Source: Methylomonas koyamae
GTDB lineage: Bacteria > Pseudomonadota > Gammaproteobacteria > Methylococcales > Methylomonadaceae
Reading direction: 5' to 3'
Assembly: GCF_006483455.1 (NCBI RefSeq)
Contig: NZ_PPPU01000034.1
Location: 1-61,980, forward strand
DNA length: 61,980 nucleotides
In this document: positions 7,762 to 17,522 of the stretch, in pieces
Position numbering within the stretch: position 1 is the first letter of the stretch
How the letters are laid out: each line of letters starts with the position of its first letter
Program-made: the position numbers and the translations under genes
The notes under the pieces: generated by a model
Databases searched by the model: none
What the model was told of the DNA's origin: nothing
Seen by the model: only the letters and a program-made list of their open reading frames with translations

Positions 7762-8889
7762 GTGGCGGAAGAATCCGGTCAGGACAAAACCGAAGACCCC
7801 ACCGGCAAGCGGCTCACCGATTCGCGTAAAAAAGGCCAGGTTCCCCGCTCCAAAGAACTGAATACCTTTGTCACGCTGATGGTCAGTTCGGCGCTGTTCT
7901 TTTATGCCGGCCAGGGCATGTGGCATGGTTTGTTGGAGGTGATGAAGCGGCCGTTGCGGGTATCGCGCGAGCAAATTTTCGACCCGGTGACCTTGACCAC
8001 CTACCTAAAAACGGCTTTTGCCGACGGCGTTTGGATCATTCTGCCGTTCTTGGCGGTGTTGGCGGTTTTCGATCTGGTGGCGGCGACGCTGTTGGGCGGC
8101 TGGAACTTTACCAGCGAAGGATTTGCCTTTAATTTCGCCAAATTGAATCCTTTGACCGGCGTCAAAAAAATTCTCGGCGTCCAGGGTGTGGTCGAATTGG
8201 TCAAGGCGGTGTTGAAGACCGTATTGGTGGCGCTGGTGGCGTGGAATCTGTTCAAATGGAATTTCGACGAATTCATGGCATTGAGCAGGCTGCCGATTGC
8301 GCAGTCGGTGCAGCAGGCCGGCGAAATGATATCGGTCTCGCTGCTGATTTTAAGCGCCACGTTCGTGTTGCTGGTGATGCTGGATGCGCCTTACCAACTG
8401 TGGAATTACCAGCGGCAACTGAAAATGACCAAGCAGGAAGTCCGCGACGAATCCAAGGAGCAGGAGGGCAGTCCGGAAGTCAAAGGCCGGCAACGGCGGC
8501 TGCAAATGGAAGCGGCGCAACGGCGGATGATGGACGCAGTGCCCAGTGCGGATGTCATCGTTACCAACCCGACCCATTTTGCTGTTGCATTGAAATACGA
8601 CCAGAGCGGCAACGGAGCGCCGGTGCTGGTCGCCAAAGGCGTCGATTTGATTGCCGCGCAGATCCGGCAGTTGGCGATAGGCGCCAAAGTGCCGCTGGTA
8701 GCGGCGCCGTCGTTGGCCCGCGCTTTGTACTATTCCACCGATTTGAACCGGGAAATCCCGCGCGGCCTGTTTTTGGCGGTCGCGCAGGTATTGGCCTATG
8801 TTTACCAATTACGCGCTTCCTCTCAATACGGCTGGATCAAGCCGGTGCCGCCGGGCGACGTCCCGGTGCCCGATGATTTCAAACAATAG
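7762..8889 (+). CDS. flhB: Flagellar export switch protein FlhB
   Basis: Substrate-specificity switch of the flagellar export gate. The N-terminus DKTEDPTGKRLTDSRKKGQV is the family signature; four membrane spans follow. The cytoplasmic domain has the self-cleavage motif NPTH near residue 270 (VIVTNPTHFAVALKY), where cleavage between Asn and Pro switches export from hook to filament. Length is 375, with a short C-terminal tail ending VPVPDDFKQ. GTG start directly follows the fliR stop. Confidence 0.97.
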   Translation: MAEESGQDKTEDPTGKRLTDSRKKGQVPRSKELNTFVTLMVSSALFFYAGQGMWHGLLEVMKRPLRVSREQIFDPVTLTTYLKTAFADGVWIILPFLAVLAVFDLVAATLLGGWNFTSEGFAFNFAKLNPLTGVKKILGVQGVVELVKAVLKTVLVALVAWNLFKWNFDEFMALSRLPIAQSVQQAGEMISVSLLILSATFVLLVMLDAPYQLWNYQRQLKMTKQEVRDESKEQEGSPEVKGRQRRLQMEAAQRRMMDAVPSADVIVTNPTHFAVALKYDQSGNGAPVLVAKGVDLIAAQIRQLAIGAKVPLVAAPSLARALYYSTDLNREIPRGLFLAVAQVLAYVYQLRASSQYGWIKPVPPGDVPVPDDFKQ

Positions 8890-8907
8890 CGCCTTACCGA
8901 GCCCGTT

Positions 8908-11004
8908 ATGGATTTCAGCAAATTAACCAATGCCTTGAAAATGGTCGCCGGCCTCGGCCTGGGTGCGCCGCTGCTGATCATCATGCTGTTGTCGCTATTG
9001 ATCCTGCCGTTACCGCCGTTCGTGCTGGACCTGTTTTTTACCTTCAACATCGCGTTTTCGCTGATTATCCTGCTGGTGGTGGTTTACACCCTGAAGCCGT
9101 TGGAATTCGCCTCGTTTCCGACCGTGATTCTGATTGCGACGTTGCTGCGGTTGGCGTTGAACGTGGCGTCGACCAGGGTCGTGCTGATTCGCGGCCACGA
9201 GGGCGGCGATGCGGCCGGCAAAGTGATCGAGGCGTTCGGCTCGTTCGTGATCGGTGGCAATTTTGCAGTCGGTATCGTCGTGTTTGTGATCCTGATCGTG
9301 ATCAATTTCATGGTGGTGACCAAGGGCGCCGGGCGGGTGGCCGAAGTCAGCGCGCGGTTTACCCTGGACGCGATGCCCGGCAAGCAAATGGCGATCGACG
9401 CGGACTTGAATTCCGGCCTGATCAATCAGGACGAGGCGCGGGCCCGGCGCGAAGAGGTGGCCGCCGAGGCCGACTTCTACGGTTCTATGGACGGTGCCAG
9501 CAAATTCGTGCGCGGCGATGCGGTGGCCGGCATCATCATCATGTTCGTTAACATGATCGGCGGGTTGGCGATCGGTGTCGGCCAACACGGCATGAGTTTC
9601 TCCGATGCGGCCAACGTCTATGTGTTGTTGACGATTGGCGACGGCTTGGTCGCCCAGATTCCGTCCTTGTTGCTGTCGGTGGCCGCGGCGATGGTCGTAA
9701 CCAGGGTACGCGGCGCCAAACAGGACATCGGCAAGCAATTGACCTCGCAGATGTTCGAGGATCCGAAAACGCTGTTGGTTACCGCGGCAGTGATGGGTTT
9801 GCTCGGCATCATTCCCGGTATGCCGAATCTGGTATTCATCCTGCTGGCATCGACTTTGGCCGGCGGCGCCTATTTGATCGATCGCCGCCGCAAATTGGAG
9901 GAGGAAAACGCCTTGGCGGCGGTGAATATCGCCTCGCCGCAAGCGGCTAAGGCCGAAATCAAAGAGCTCGGATGGGACGATGTGATGCCGGTCGACGCGA
10001 TCGGTTTAGAGGTTGGCTACCGGCTGATTCCGCTGGTGGACCGCAACCAGGGCGGCCAGTTGATGATGCGGATCAAAGGCGTGCGCAAGAAATTGTCGCA
10101 AGAACTTGGGTTCCTGATTCCGTCGGTACATATTCGCGATAACCTGGATCTGGCGCCCACGGAATACCGGATTTCGTTGATGGGGGTCAGCGTCGGCGAG
10201 GCCAATATCATGCCGGAAAAAGAAATGGCGATTAACCCCGGTCGGGTGTTCGGCAGTTTGCCTGGTTCGCCTTGCAAGGACCCGGCTTTCGGTTTGGATG
10301 CGGTCTGGATAGACGGCAATCAAAAAGACCAGGCGCAGACTCTGGGTTACACCGTGGTCGATCCGAGCACCGTCGTTGCCACTCATCTCAGCCATGTCTT
10401 GCAAAGCAATGCCCACGAACTGTTCGGTTACGAAGAGGCGCAGCAGTTACTGGATAATCTGGCCAAGCTGGCGCCGAAGTTGGTCGAGGATTTGGTGCCG
10501 AAAACCCTGCCGTTGGGCGTGTTGGTAAAAGTGTTGCAAAACCTGCTGCAAGAGCGGGTCTCGATTCGGGATATGCGCACGATCGCCGAAACTTTGGCGG
10601 AGTACGGGGTCAAGAGTCAAGATCCGGACATCTTAACTTCGGCGGTGCGTGCCTCGTTAGGCCGGTCAATTGTGCATGAAATCAATGGGGTACAGGTTGA
10701 AATTCCTGTTATTACCCTCGATCCAGGATTGGAACAGATATTGCATAAGTCATTGCAAACGGCGGGCGAGAGCGGGGCCGGCTTGGAGCCGGGTCTGGCC
10801 GAGCAGATGCACAAATCCCTGGAGGACAGTGCGCAGCGGATGGAAATGGAAGGGCAAGCACCGGTTTTGCTGGTGTCTTCCTTCATCCGTCCTTGGTTGG
10901 CTCGCTTCGTTCGCCATTCGATACCGGGGCTACATGTGCTGGCTTATAACGAAATTCCCCAAGATCGGCAGATCAGGGTGGTTTCGACAGTGGGGCAGCG
11001 TTAA
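8908..11004 (+). CDS. flhA: Flagellar export gate protein FlhA
   Basis: Large export-gate protein: eight N-terminal membrane spans that form the proton path and a C-terminal cytoplasmic ring that receives chaperone-substrate complexes. Clear blocks are PTVILIATLLRLALNVASTR, the FHIPEP-type loop with TLDAMPGKQMAIDADLNSG, and the cytoplasmic domain with LGFLIPSVHIRDN and IREINGVQ-like VHEINGVQVE. Length 698 is typical. It begins 18 bases after flhB and is followed 18 bases later by flhF, the order of polar flagellates such as Pseudomonas and Vibrio. Confidence 0.97.
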   Translation: MDFSKLTNALKMVAGLGLGAPLLIIMLLSLLILPLPPFVLDLFFTFNIAFSLIILLVVVYTLKPLEFASFPTVILIATLLRLALNVASTRVVLIRGHEGGDAAGKVIEAFGSFVIGGNFAVGIVVFVILIVINFMVVTKGAGRVAEVSARFTLDAMPGKQMAIDADLNSGLINQDEARARREEVAAEADFYGSMDGASKFVRGDAVAGIIIMFVNMIGGLAIGVGQHGMSFSDAANVYVLLTIGDGLVAQIPSLLLSVAAAMVVTRVRGAKQDIGKQLTSQMFEDPKTLLVTAAVMGLLGIIPGMPNLVFILLASTLAGGAYLIDRRRKLEEENALAAVNIASPQAAKAEIKELGWDDVMPVDAIGLEVGYRLIPLVDRNQGGQLMMRIKGVRKKLSQELGFLIPSVHIRDNLDLAPTEYRISLMGVSVGEANIMPEKEMAINPGRVFGSLPGSPCKDPAFGLDAVWIDGNQKDQAQTLGYTVVDPSTVVATHLSHVLQSNAHELFGYEEAQQLLDNLAKLAPKLVEDLVPKTLPLGVLVKVLQNLLQERVSIRDMRTIAETLAEYGVKSQDPDILTSAVRASLGRSIVHEINGVQVEIPVITLDPGLEQILHKSLQTAGESGAGLEPGLAEQMHKSLEDSAQRMEMEGQAPVLLVSSFIRPWLARFVRHSIPGLHVLAYNEIPQDRQIRVVSTVGQR

Positions 11005-11022
11005 TAAAACAGAGGTTGCGCA

Positions 11023-12444
11023 ATGAAAATAAAACGCTTTTTTGCAGCAGACATACGGCAGGCCATGCGCATGGTCAAAGAAGAATTGGGCGCCGATGCG
11101 GTGATTATGTCCAACAAGTCGGTGGACGGCGGTGTCGAAATCGTGGCGGCCCGCGATTTCGACGAGCAGGTGATCCACCGGAATCTGAAACAGCGCGAGG
11201 AAGAAAAGGCGCCGGCGCCGGCGCCGGTGCGCGAACCGAAGAAAGTCGATTTGCCCGATTTCGATGGTGACAAAAAACCGTTACATGTGTTGCCCAGCGC
11301 CAGAAAACGTAATGCGGACGGTTCGCTGCCGGAAAATCCGATTCGACGCCACATGGACCAGTACATCGGCTACGCTGAAAAACTCCAGGTCGGCAATAGT
11401 CAGGCGCAGAAAATAGCTGAAAAAGTCCGTCCTGCGGAAAAACCGGCTTGGGCCGGCGCCGACCCGAAATTGAAACCGGCGCCGCTCGATCCGCGGCCGG
11501 TTCAAGCCACTGCGCCGGACAAATTCATCCACGAAATGCGCCAGGAAATGAAGGAACTGCGCAGTATGTTGGACGCCAAGCTGTCCGGTATCGTCATGCA
11601 AATGCCGCAGCATGGTCAGACCATGCACGAGGAATTGCGCGAACGTCTGGGTGACTACGGTTTCTCCAGACATTTGTCCGGCAAAATTGCCAACCGCCTG
11701 GGTAGCCATAAAAACCTCGAGTTGGCGATGGATAAGGCCAGAGAAATGTTGGCCGGGCTGGTGCCGATTGCCGACGATCGCTTGCTGGAGCAAGGCGGTA
11801 TCGCGGCGTTGGTCGGCTCTACCGGCGTCGGCAAAACCACGACTGTCGCCAAATTGGCGGCACAATTCATTCTAAAGCACGGCTCCCGCCAAATCGCATT
11901 GATCACCACCGATAATTATCGGATCGGGGCTCATGAGCAAATCAACACTTACGGCCGAATTCTGGATGTCCCGGTGCGAGTGGCGGGCGATGCGGACGAG
12001 TTGCGCCGGCACATCGATAGCTTTGCCGACAAACGCCTGATTTTGATCGATACGGCCGGCATGAGTCAGCGCGATATGCGTTTGGCCGAACAGCTGAAAA
12101 CTCTACAACACGGCGATTTGCCGATCCGTTCTTACCTGGTGATGTCGGCAACGACGCAATACAAGGCGATGCTGGAAATTATGGATGCGTTCCGAATACT
12201 CGAGCCACAAGCGACTATACTTACCAAGATGGACGAGGCTGTCAGTAAGGGAACTGCGTTGTCGGCTGTTATCGAACGGCGGATGCCGGTGTCGTTTATT
12301 ACCGATGGCCAACAAGTACCGGAGGATATTTATCAGCCGGAAGCCGACACCTTGATTCGGCAGTGCATGAGCGGTAGCGAAGGCGACAGTCCGTATGGCG
12401 GCGAATTGAATTACGGCGAGTGGTTGGCGGAAAGCCATGCATAA
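11023..12444 (+). CDS. flhF: Flagellar GTPase FlhF, polar placement
   Basis: SRP-family GTPase that marks the pole where the flagellum is built. The N-terminal B domain (MKIKRFFAADIRQAMRMVKE) is followed by a Pro/Glu-rich linker, a helical N domain and the GTPase G domain: P-loop GSTGVGKTTTVAKLA near residues 266-279, TTDNYRIGAHEQ, DTAGMSQRD and TKMDEA. At 473 residues it matches polar-flagellum FlhF. It overlaps flhG by eight bases; the FlhF/FlhG pair controls flagellar position and number. Confidence 0.96.
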   Translation: MKIKRFFAADIRQAMRMVKEELGADAVIMSNKSVDGGVEIVAARDFDEQVIHRNLKQREEEKAPAPAPVREPKKVDLPDFDGDKKPLHVLPSARKRNADGSLPENPIRRHMDQYIGYAEKLQVGNSQAQKIAEKVRPAEKPAWAGADPKLKPAPLDPRPVQATAPDKFIHEMRQEMKELRSMLDAKLSGIVMQMPQHGQTMHEELRERLGDYGFSRHLSGKIANRLGSHKNLELAMDKAREMLAGLVPIADDRLLEQGGIAALVGSTGVGKTTTVAKLAAQFILKHGSRQIALITTDNYRIGAHEQINTYGRILDVPVRVAGDADELRRHIDSFADKRLILIDTAGMSQRDMRLAEQLKTLQHGDLPIRSYLVMSATTQYKAMLEIMDAFRILEPQATILTKMDEAVSKGTALSAVIERRMPVSFITDGQQVPEDIYQPEADTLIRQCMSGSEGDSPYGGELNYGEWLAESHA

Positions 12445-13309
12445 GCCATTCGATCAAGCAGCTGGAATAAGACAGATGAGACATATGAAACCGGTACGAG
12501 TGATCGCCGTGACTAGCGGCAAGGGCGGGGTAGGCAAAACCAACCTTTCCGTGAATATTGGCGTGGCGCTGGCCAAGATCGGCCGGCGGGTCGCCATACT
12601 CGATGCCGATATGGGATTGGCCAACGTCGACATTCTATTGGGCCTGTTTCCGGAATTTAACTTGTCGCACGTACTGAACGGCGAGAAAAGCTTGCAAGAC
12701 ATCATGATGACCGGTCCTGCCGGGCTGAAAATTATTCCGGCGTCTTCCGGGATACAACGTATGTCGGATCTGTCCAGTGTCGAGCAGGCCGGTGTAATTC
12801 GCGCGTTCAGCGAGATCGATAGAGAACTGGACGTGCTGATTGTCGATACCGCGGCCGGCATTTCGGCCAGCGTGGTCAATTTCGCCCGCGCCTGCCAGGA
12901 AATTATCGTCGTGGTTTGCGACGAACCGACTTCGCTGGCCGACGCCTATGCTTACATCAAATTGCTGAACCGAGACTACGGTTTAAACAGCTTTCACATT
13001 ATTACCAACATGGTGCAGTCGGCGGAGCACGGCCAGGCGTTGTTCAATAAATTGAGCAAGGTGACCGACCGCTACCTGGACGTGGCTTTGCAATTTGTCG
13101 GTGCGGTGCCGCAAGACGAATACTTGAAAAAATCGGTGCAAAAACAGGTACCGGTGGTGGAAGCTTTTCCGCAAAGCAAAGCGGCCCTGGCAATCAAAAA
13201 TTTGGCGAGAAAGATCGACCATTGGCCGATCAAACCGAAAGCCGGCGGCTACTTGGAGTTTTTTGTCGAACGCATGATTCAGTACAGTGCAAAAGAGGAT
13301 GTTGCATGA
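12437..13309 (+). CDS. flhG: MinD-like ATPase FlhG (FleN), flagellar number control
   Basis: ParA/MinD-type ATPase that limits flagellar number, opposing FlhF and, in Pseudomonas, restraining FleQ. The deviant Walker A SGKGGVGKTNLSVN is near residues 27-40, Walker B LDADMGLANVD follows, then IVDTAAGIS and a C-terminal amphipathic helix. Possible starts are ATG 12437 and ATG 12485 (MKPVRVIAVTSGK); the first overlaps the end of flhF by eight bases. The stop overlaps the ATG of fliA. Length 290 is close to FleN (280). Confidence 0.94.
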   Translation: MHKPFDQAAGIRQMRHMKPVRVIAVTSGKGGVGKTNLSVNIGVALAKIGRRVAILDADMGLANVDILLGLFPEFNLSHVLNGEKSLQDIMMTGPAGLKIIPASSGIQRMSDLSSVEQAGVIRAFSEIDRELDVLIVDTAAGISASVVNFARACQEIIVVVCDEPTSLADAYAYIKLLNRDYGLNSFHIITNMVQSAEHGQALFNKLSKVTDRYLDVALQFVGAVPQDEYLKKSVQKQVPVVEAFPQSKAALAIKNLARKIDHWPIKPKAGGYLEFFVERMIQYSAKEDVA

Positions 13310-14052
13310 GTGGAGCGGCAATGTATGCGGCCGTACAGTCCGCAAATATTGACGCTTTGGTGGCGCAGCATACGCCATTGGTAAAACGGATTGCCTACCA
13401 CTTGATGGGCCGCTTGCCGGATACGGTACAGCTCGACGATTTGATCCAATCCGGCATGCTGGGGTTGCTGGAGGCGCTGAAACATTACGACTCCGGCCAG
13501 GGTGCCAGTTTCGAGACCTATGCCGGCATTCGGATTCGCGGTGCGATGCTGGACGAATTGCGCCGCTCGGACTGGACCCCGCGTTCCGTACATAAAAAGG
13601 CGCGCATGGTGGCGGAAGCTATACGCGAGCTTGAGAATACCTTGGGACGCGACGCCAAGGATGCCGAAGTCGCCAAGCATATGGGGATCGATCTGGGCGA
13701 ATACCACCAGATTTTGCAGGACGCAGTGTCTTGTAAGACCTTTAGCGTCGAAGAATTGATCCAGGGCGAAGACAGTATCATCGACGATGTTCAAGGCCAT
13801 CACCAGCCGGATGAACTATTGTTACAGCAGAGTTTTCGCAAGGCCTTGGCCAAAGCGATAGCGGAATTGCCGGAGCGGGAGCGTCTGGTGATCTCGCTTT
13901 ATTACGATGAAGAGCTAAATTTACGTGAGATCGGCAAGGTTCTCGATGTCAGCGAGTCGAGAGTCAGCCAAATCTGCAGCCAAGCCATGTTGCGCTTGCG
14001 TGCTAGGCTTGCGGATTGGATAGAACGGAAAGATAATGAAAAGTCCTGCTAA
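13306..14052 (+). CDS. fliA: RNA polymerase sigma-28 factor FliA
   Basis: Sigma factor for late flagellar and chemotaxis genes, normally held by the anti-sigma factor FlgM until the hook is complete. Region 2 is seen in TPLVKRIAYHLMGRLPDTVQ and the core-binding DDLIQSGMLGLLEAL; region 3 in SVHKKARMVAEAIRELE; region 4 in LPERERLVISLYYDEELNLR and VLDVSESRVSQICSQA. Length is 248 from ATG 13306, which overlaps the flhG stop (ATGA). An upstream frame from 13222 lies wholly inside flhG and is not needed. Confidence 0.96.
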   Translation: MSGAAMYAAVQSANIDALVAQHTPLVKRIAYHLMGRLPDTVQLDDLIQSGMLGLLEALKHYDSGQGASFETYAGIRIRGAMLDELRRSDWTPRSVHKKARMVAEAIRELENTLGRDAKDAEVAKHMGIDLGEYHQILQDAVSCKTFSVEELIQGEDSIIDDVQGHHQPDELLLQQSFRKALAKAIAELPERERLVISLYYDEELNLREIGKVLDVSESRVSQICSQAMLRLRARLADWIERKDNEKSC

Positions 14053-14141
14053 ATTGCGGTTATTTCAAGGTTTTTTCGTGAGTTTCGGCAATTTGCCTGG
14101 TTGTTTCTTAATAAATAATGTGATCTGGGTGGAGATTTTCC

Positions 14142-14528
14142 TTGGATAAAAATATGCGCATTCTGATTGTCGACGATTTTTCGACAATGCGGAGAATAGT
14201 AAAAAACTTGTTAAAAGATCTCGGTTTTACCAACACGGTAGAAGCAGACGACGGCAAATCCGCACTGCCGATTTTGGAAAAAGGCGGGATCGATTTCCTG
14301 ATTACTGACTGGAATATGCCCGGTATGACCGGCATAGACCTGCTTAAGGCGGTCAGATCGACGCCGAGTCTGGCCAATCTCCCTGTTTTGATGGTGACCG
14401 CCGAAGCCAAACGCGAGCAGATCATCATGGCCGCGCAAGCTGGCGTAAACGGGTATGTGATCAAACCGTTTACGGCTGCGACGTTGAAAGAAAAAATCGA
14501 AAAGATTTTCGAACGTATCGACGGCTAA
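14142..14528 (+). CDS. cheY: Chemotaxis response regulator CheY
   Basis: Single receiver domain that carries phosphate from CheA to the FliM switch. Key residues are visible: acidic pair Asp11-Asp12, phospho-acceptor Asp56 ([10 protein letters not shown]), Thr86 and Lys108 (VIKPF). Length 128 equals the family. The start is TTG 14142, chosen because GGTGGAG (14128-14134) lies seven bases before it; ATG 14154 would be too far. It is 89 bases after fliA; I see no convincing sigma-28 promoter in that gap. It heads cheYZAB. Confidence 0.95.
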   Translation: MDKNMRILIVDDFSTMRRIVKNLLKDLGFTNTVEADDGKSALPILEKGGIDFLITDWNMPGMTGIDLLKAVRSTPSLANLPVLMVTAEAKREQIIMAAQAGVNGYVIKPFTAATLKEKIEKIFERIDG

Positions 14529-14544
14529 CACCAGGAAGCGCGCT

Positions 14545-15270
14545 ATGAATAATGAGCTATTGCAATTGGCCCGGGAACTGGTTTCAGCCTTGGAAAAAGG
14601 TGACGAAGCGACTGCCGACCAGATTCTGGATCAGGTTGCCGGCGTCAGAGAGACGCAGTTGTTCCAGGAAGTCGGACGCTTGACTCGGCAATTGCACGAC
14701 ACCATGGTGAGTTTCTCGGTCGATTCGAAGATCACCGAAATGACCGAACACGACATACCGGATGCCAAGGAGCGTTTGCAGTACGTCATTGCGATGACCG
14801 AACAGGCCGCTAACCAAACGTTGACGGCGGTGGAAGATTTGCTGCCGGTTTCGGACGAATTAAGTAATCGGGTCAATCAACTGGCGGGGCAATGGAACCG
14901 TTTTCTCGATCGGGAAATGCCGTTCGACGAATTCAAGGCCATGAGTGCCGATTTGAGCCAGTATTTCAATCAGTCGCGGCTGGAATTGGACAAAATTCAG
15001 GCGGGCTTGAACGATATCTTGATGGCTCAAGGGTTCCAGGACATCACCGGCCAAATCATTCGCCGCGTTATCGATTTGGTGCAGGATCTGGAAAACAGCA
15101 TGGTCAATCTGATCAAAATTTCCAGCCGTAAAGTCGGGCCAAATACGCAGAAACCGGCCCACGAGAACGAATTGCCGGGGCCGGTGGTGCCAGGTGTGGA
15201 TGATAGAGAGGGCGATGTTGCGACGAGCCAGGTCGATGTCGATGACTTATTGTCTAGTCTAGGTTTTTGA
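14545..15270 (+). CDS. cheZ: CheY phosphatase CheZ
   Basis: Removes phosphate from CheY to end the signal. The long helical hairpin includes the catalytic block GFQDITGQIIRRVIDLV (Asp and Gln of FQDITGQ correspond to the active region of E. coli CheZ). A flexible acidic linker leads to the C-terminal CheY-binding peptide DVDDLLSSLGF. Length 241 is slightly above E. coli CheZ (214). It starts 16 bases after cheY, and its stop TGA forms part of the ribosome-binding region of cheA. Confidence 0.94.
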   Translation: MNNELLQLARELVSALEKGDEATADQILDQVAGVRETQLFQEVGRLTRQLHDTMVSFSVDSKITEMTEHDIPDAKERLQYVIAMTEQAANQTLTAVEDLLPVSDELSNRVNQLAGQWNRFLDREMPFDEFKAMSADLSQYFNQSRLELDKIQAGLNDILMAQGFQDITGQIIRRVIDLVQDLENSMVNLIKISSRKVGPNTQKPAHENELPGPVVPGVDDREGDVATSQVDVDDLLSSLGF

Positions 15271-15281
15271 GGAAAAACGTT

Positions 15282-17513
15282 ATGGCGATCGATCTGGACG
15301 ATGAAATTTTGCAGGATTTTCTGGTTGAGGCCGGAGAAATTCTGGATTTGCTGGGCGAGCAGCTGGTTGAGCTGGAACAGTCGCCCGACGATCTGGATTT
15401 ACTGAATGCGATTTTTCGAGGCTTTCATACGATTAAAGGCGGTGCGGGGTTTCTGGCGATTAGCGAATTGGTGGATGTTTGCCACAATGCCGAAGATGTA
15501 TTTAACGTATTGCGGCAGGGCGATCGCCAAGTTACGCCGGATTTGATGGACGTGATCCTGCAAGTGGTTGATATCGTCAATGAAATGTTCGGCCAGGTCC
15601 GATCCGGCAATGCACCCAGACCCGCGGACAAAGGCCTGTTGACCCGTTTGAAGGCTTACGCCGAGCCTGCCGGACCGGGGGAGATGGCGGCAGCCGTTGA
15701 AACGCCCGTGGAGCCGGTGCCGCCGATTGTCGCGCAAAGCTCTGCGATGCAGGATTTCGACGCCATGCTTGATCCGGAGGAGTTGTTGGCCGGCGACGAA
15801 TCGGCAGCCGATTCCGACGAGATTACCGAACAAGAGTTTGAAAATTTATTGGATGCGTTGCACGGTAAAGGCGGCTCGCCGACGGCAAAAACGCAATCCG
15901 CCGTATCCGATCCGGCAGCTGCCGATGAGGAAATAACCGAGCAAGAATTCGAAAATTTGCTCGACGAATTGCATGGAAAAGGCAAGTTTTCGGGTGGAGT
16001 CGAAACTGCGACAGAGCCGCAGCCAAGTACTCCGGCGGCCGACTCCGGCGACATCACTGAACACGAGTTCGATCAGATCCTTGATCAATTGCACGGCAAA
16101 GGTAAATTCGATGCCGCCAATCTGCAAAACATCGATATATCCACAGCCCCCGCCGCTGAGCTGCACAGCGAGGATACGCCGAGCGCGGAGCCGCCTGCTG
16201 AGCCGGTTGTTGCCAAGCCAGCCGCTCGTGCCAAACCAGAGCCGGTTGCGGTTACTCCGCTAGCTGCCGACGATGCCGAACGTCCGACCAACAAGGCTAC
16301 AGCGATGGACCCAGGCCTGGATAAAGCCAAGGCCGCACCGCAAGCCGACACTACCGTGAGGGTCGACACCCAGATCCTGGACGACATCATGAATATGGTA
16401 GGGGAATTGGTGTTGGTGCGTAATCGGTTCCAGACCTTAAAGGCCAACGCCGAGGCCGGCGAACAGTTGTCCAAGGCGATATCCAATTTGGACGTGGTGA
16501 CCGCCGATTTGCAATTGGCGGTGATGAAAACCCGCATGCAGCCGATCAAAAAAGTGTTCGGCCGTTTTCCGCGCGTCGTGCGCGACTTGGCGCGCAGCCT
16601 AAGAAAGGAAATTCGCTTGGAGCTGGTCGGGGAAGAAACCGATCTTGATAAAAATCTGGTCGAAGCTTTGGCCGATCCGTTGGTGCATCTGGTCAGAAAC
16701 GCCGTCGATCACGGTATCGAGTCGCCGGATGAGCGGGAGGCCAAAGGCAAGCCGCGCGAGGGCGTTGTGATCCTGAAAGCCTCGCAAGAAGGCGATCACA
16801 TCCAACTTTCGATCAAGGACGACGGTAAAGGCATGAACCCGGATTTATTGCGGGCTAAAGTCGTAGAAAAAGGCCTGATGGATGAAGAGTCTGCCGCGCG
16901 ACTGGACGATAAGGAATGTTACAACCTGATTTTTCTGCCCGGATTTTCCACCAAGAACGAAATTTCCGACGTTTCCGGCCGCGGTGTCGGTATGGATGTC
17001 GTAAAAACCCGGATCGCGCAAATGAACGGTGTGGTCGAAATCGATTCGGTCGAAGGCAAGGGCAGCACGATCATTATCAAAGTACCGTTGACGTTGGCGA
17101 TCATGCCGACGCTGATGGTGAAGTTGCGCGGTCAGGCGTTTGCTTTGCCGCTGGCCAGCGTGTTGGAAATTCTGGATTTGGATCTGAGTAAAACTAACAA
17201 GGTGGACGGGCAGTTGGTGGTTATGGTCAGGAACAAGGCCTTGCCTTTGTTCTATCTCAGCGAATGGTTGGTTAAGGATTATTACGCCAGCAGCGAAGTC
17301 CAAGCCACTAGCCACGTCGTCGTGGTCAATGCCGGCGGCCGTCATATCGGATTTGTGGTGGATCAGTTAATCGGCCAGGAAGAGGTGGTAATCAAAGCGT
17401 TAGGCGCCAAATTACACGGCCTGGAAGGGCTGGCGGGAGCGACTATTACCGGCGACGGTAAAATCGCGCTGATTTTGGACGTGCCGGGCTTGATGAAAAA
17501 GTACGCGGTTTGA
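15282..17513 (+). CDS. cheA: Chemotaxis histidine kinase CheA
   Basis: Autophosphorylating kinase of the chemotaxis array, donating phosphate to CheY and CheB. Order of domains: Hpt/P1 with His49 in FHTIKGGAGFL, a long low-complexity linker, the dimerisation domain (VDTQILDDIMNMVGELVLVR), ATPase domain with N-box HLVRNAVDHGIESP, DDGKGMN and GRGVGMDVVK, then a CheW-like domain to the end. The linker replaces an evident CheY-binding P2 domain and holds three copies of an 18-residue unit (see repeat entry). ATG 15282 is chosen because GAGGA (15269-15273) sits eight bases before it; TTG 15267 overlapping the cheZ stop is less likely. Confidence 0.96.
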   Translation: MAIDLDDEILQDFLVEAGEILDLLGEQLVELEQSPDDLDLLNAIFRGFHTIKGGAGFLAISELVDVCHNAEDVFNVLRQGDRQVTPDLMDVILQVVDIVNEMFGQVRSGNAPRPADKGLLTRLKAYAEPAGPGEMAAAVETPVEPVPPIVAQSSAMQDFDAMLDPEELLAGDESAADSDEITEQEFENLLDALHGKGGSPTAKTQSAVSDPAAADEEITEQEFENLLDELHGKGKFSGGVETATEPQPSTPAADSGDITEHEFDQILDQLHGKGKFDAANLQNIDISTAPAAELHSEDTPSAEPPAEPVVAKPAARAKPEPVAVTPLAADDAERPTNKATAMDPGLDKAKAAPQADTTVRVDTQILDDIMNMVGELVLVRNRFQTLKANAEAGEQLSKAISNLDVVTADLQLAVMKTRMQPIKKVFGRFPRVVRDLARSLRKEIRLELVGEETDLDKNLVEALADPLVHLVRNAVDHGIESPDEREAKGKPREGVVILKASQEGDHIQLSIKDDGKGMNPDLLRAKVVEKGLMDEESAARLDDKECYNLIFLPGFSTKNEISDVSGRGVGMDVVKTRIAQMNGVVEIDSVEGKGSTIIIKVPLTLAIMPTLMVKLRGQAFALPLASVLEILDLDLSKTNKVDGQLVVMVRNKALPLFYLSEWLVKDYYASSEVQATSHVVVVNAGGRHIGFVVDQLIGQEEVVIKALGAKLHGLEGLAGATITGDGKIALILDVPGLMKKYAV
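15820..16102 (+). repeat. Three copies of an 18-residue unit in the CheA linker
   Basis: The units read ITEQEFENLLDALHGKG, ITEQEFENLLDELHGKGKF and ITEHEFDQILDQLHGKGKF, beginning near 15822, 15932 and 16052. They are separated by about 20 residues of Ala/Ser/Pro/Glu-rich linker. Each looks like an amphipathic helix ending in a Gly-Lys motif. They lie between the P1 and dimerisation domains, so they may be docking peptides for a response regulator or array protein. That role is inference. Confidence 0.85.
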
Positions 17514-17522
17514 TCTGGCGAT

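Noticed and set aside
9010-9942. Long minus-strand frame (310 codons) opposite flhA
   Set aside because: It is the His/Arg/Gln-rich mirror of strongly hydrophobic FlhA codons, a common artefact in GC-rich genes.
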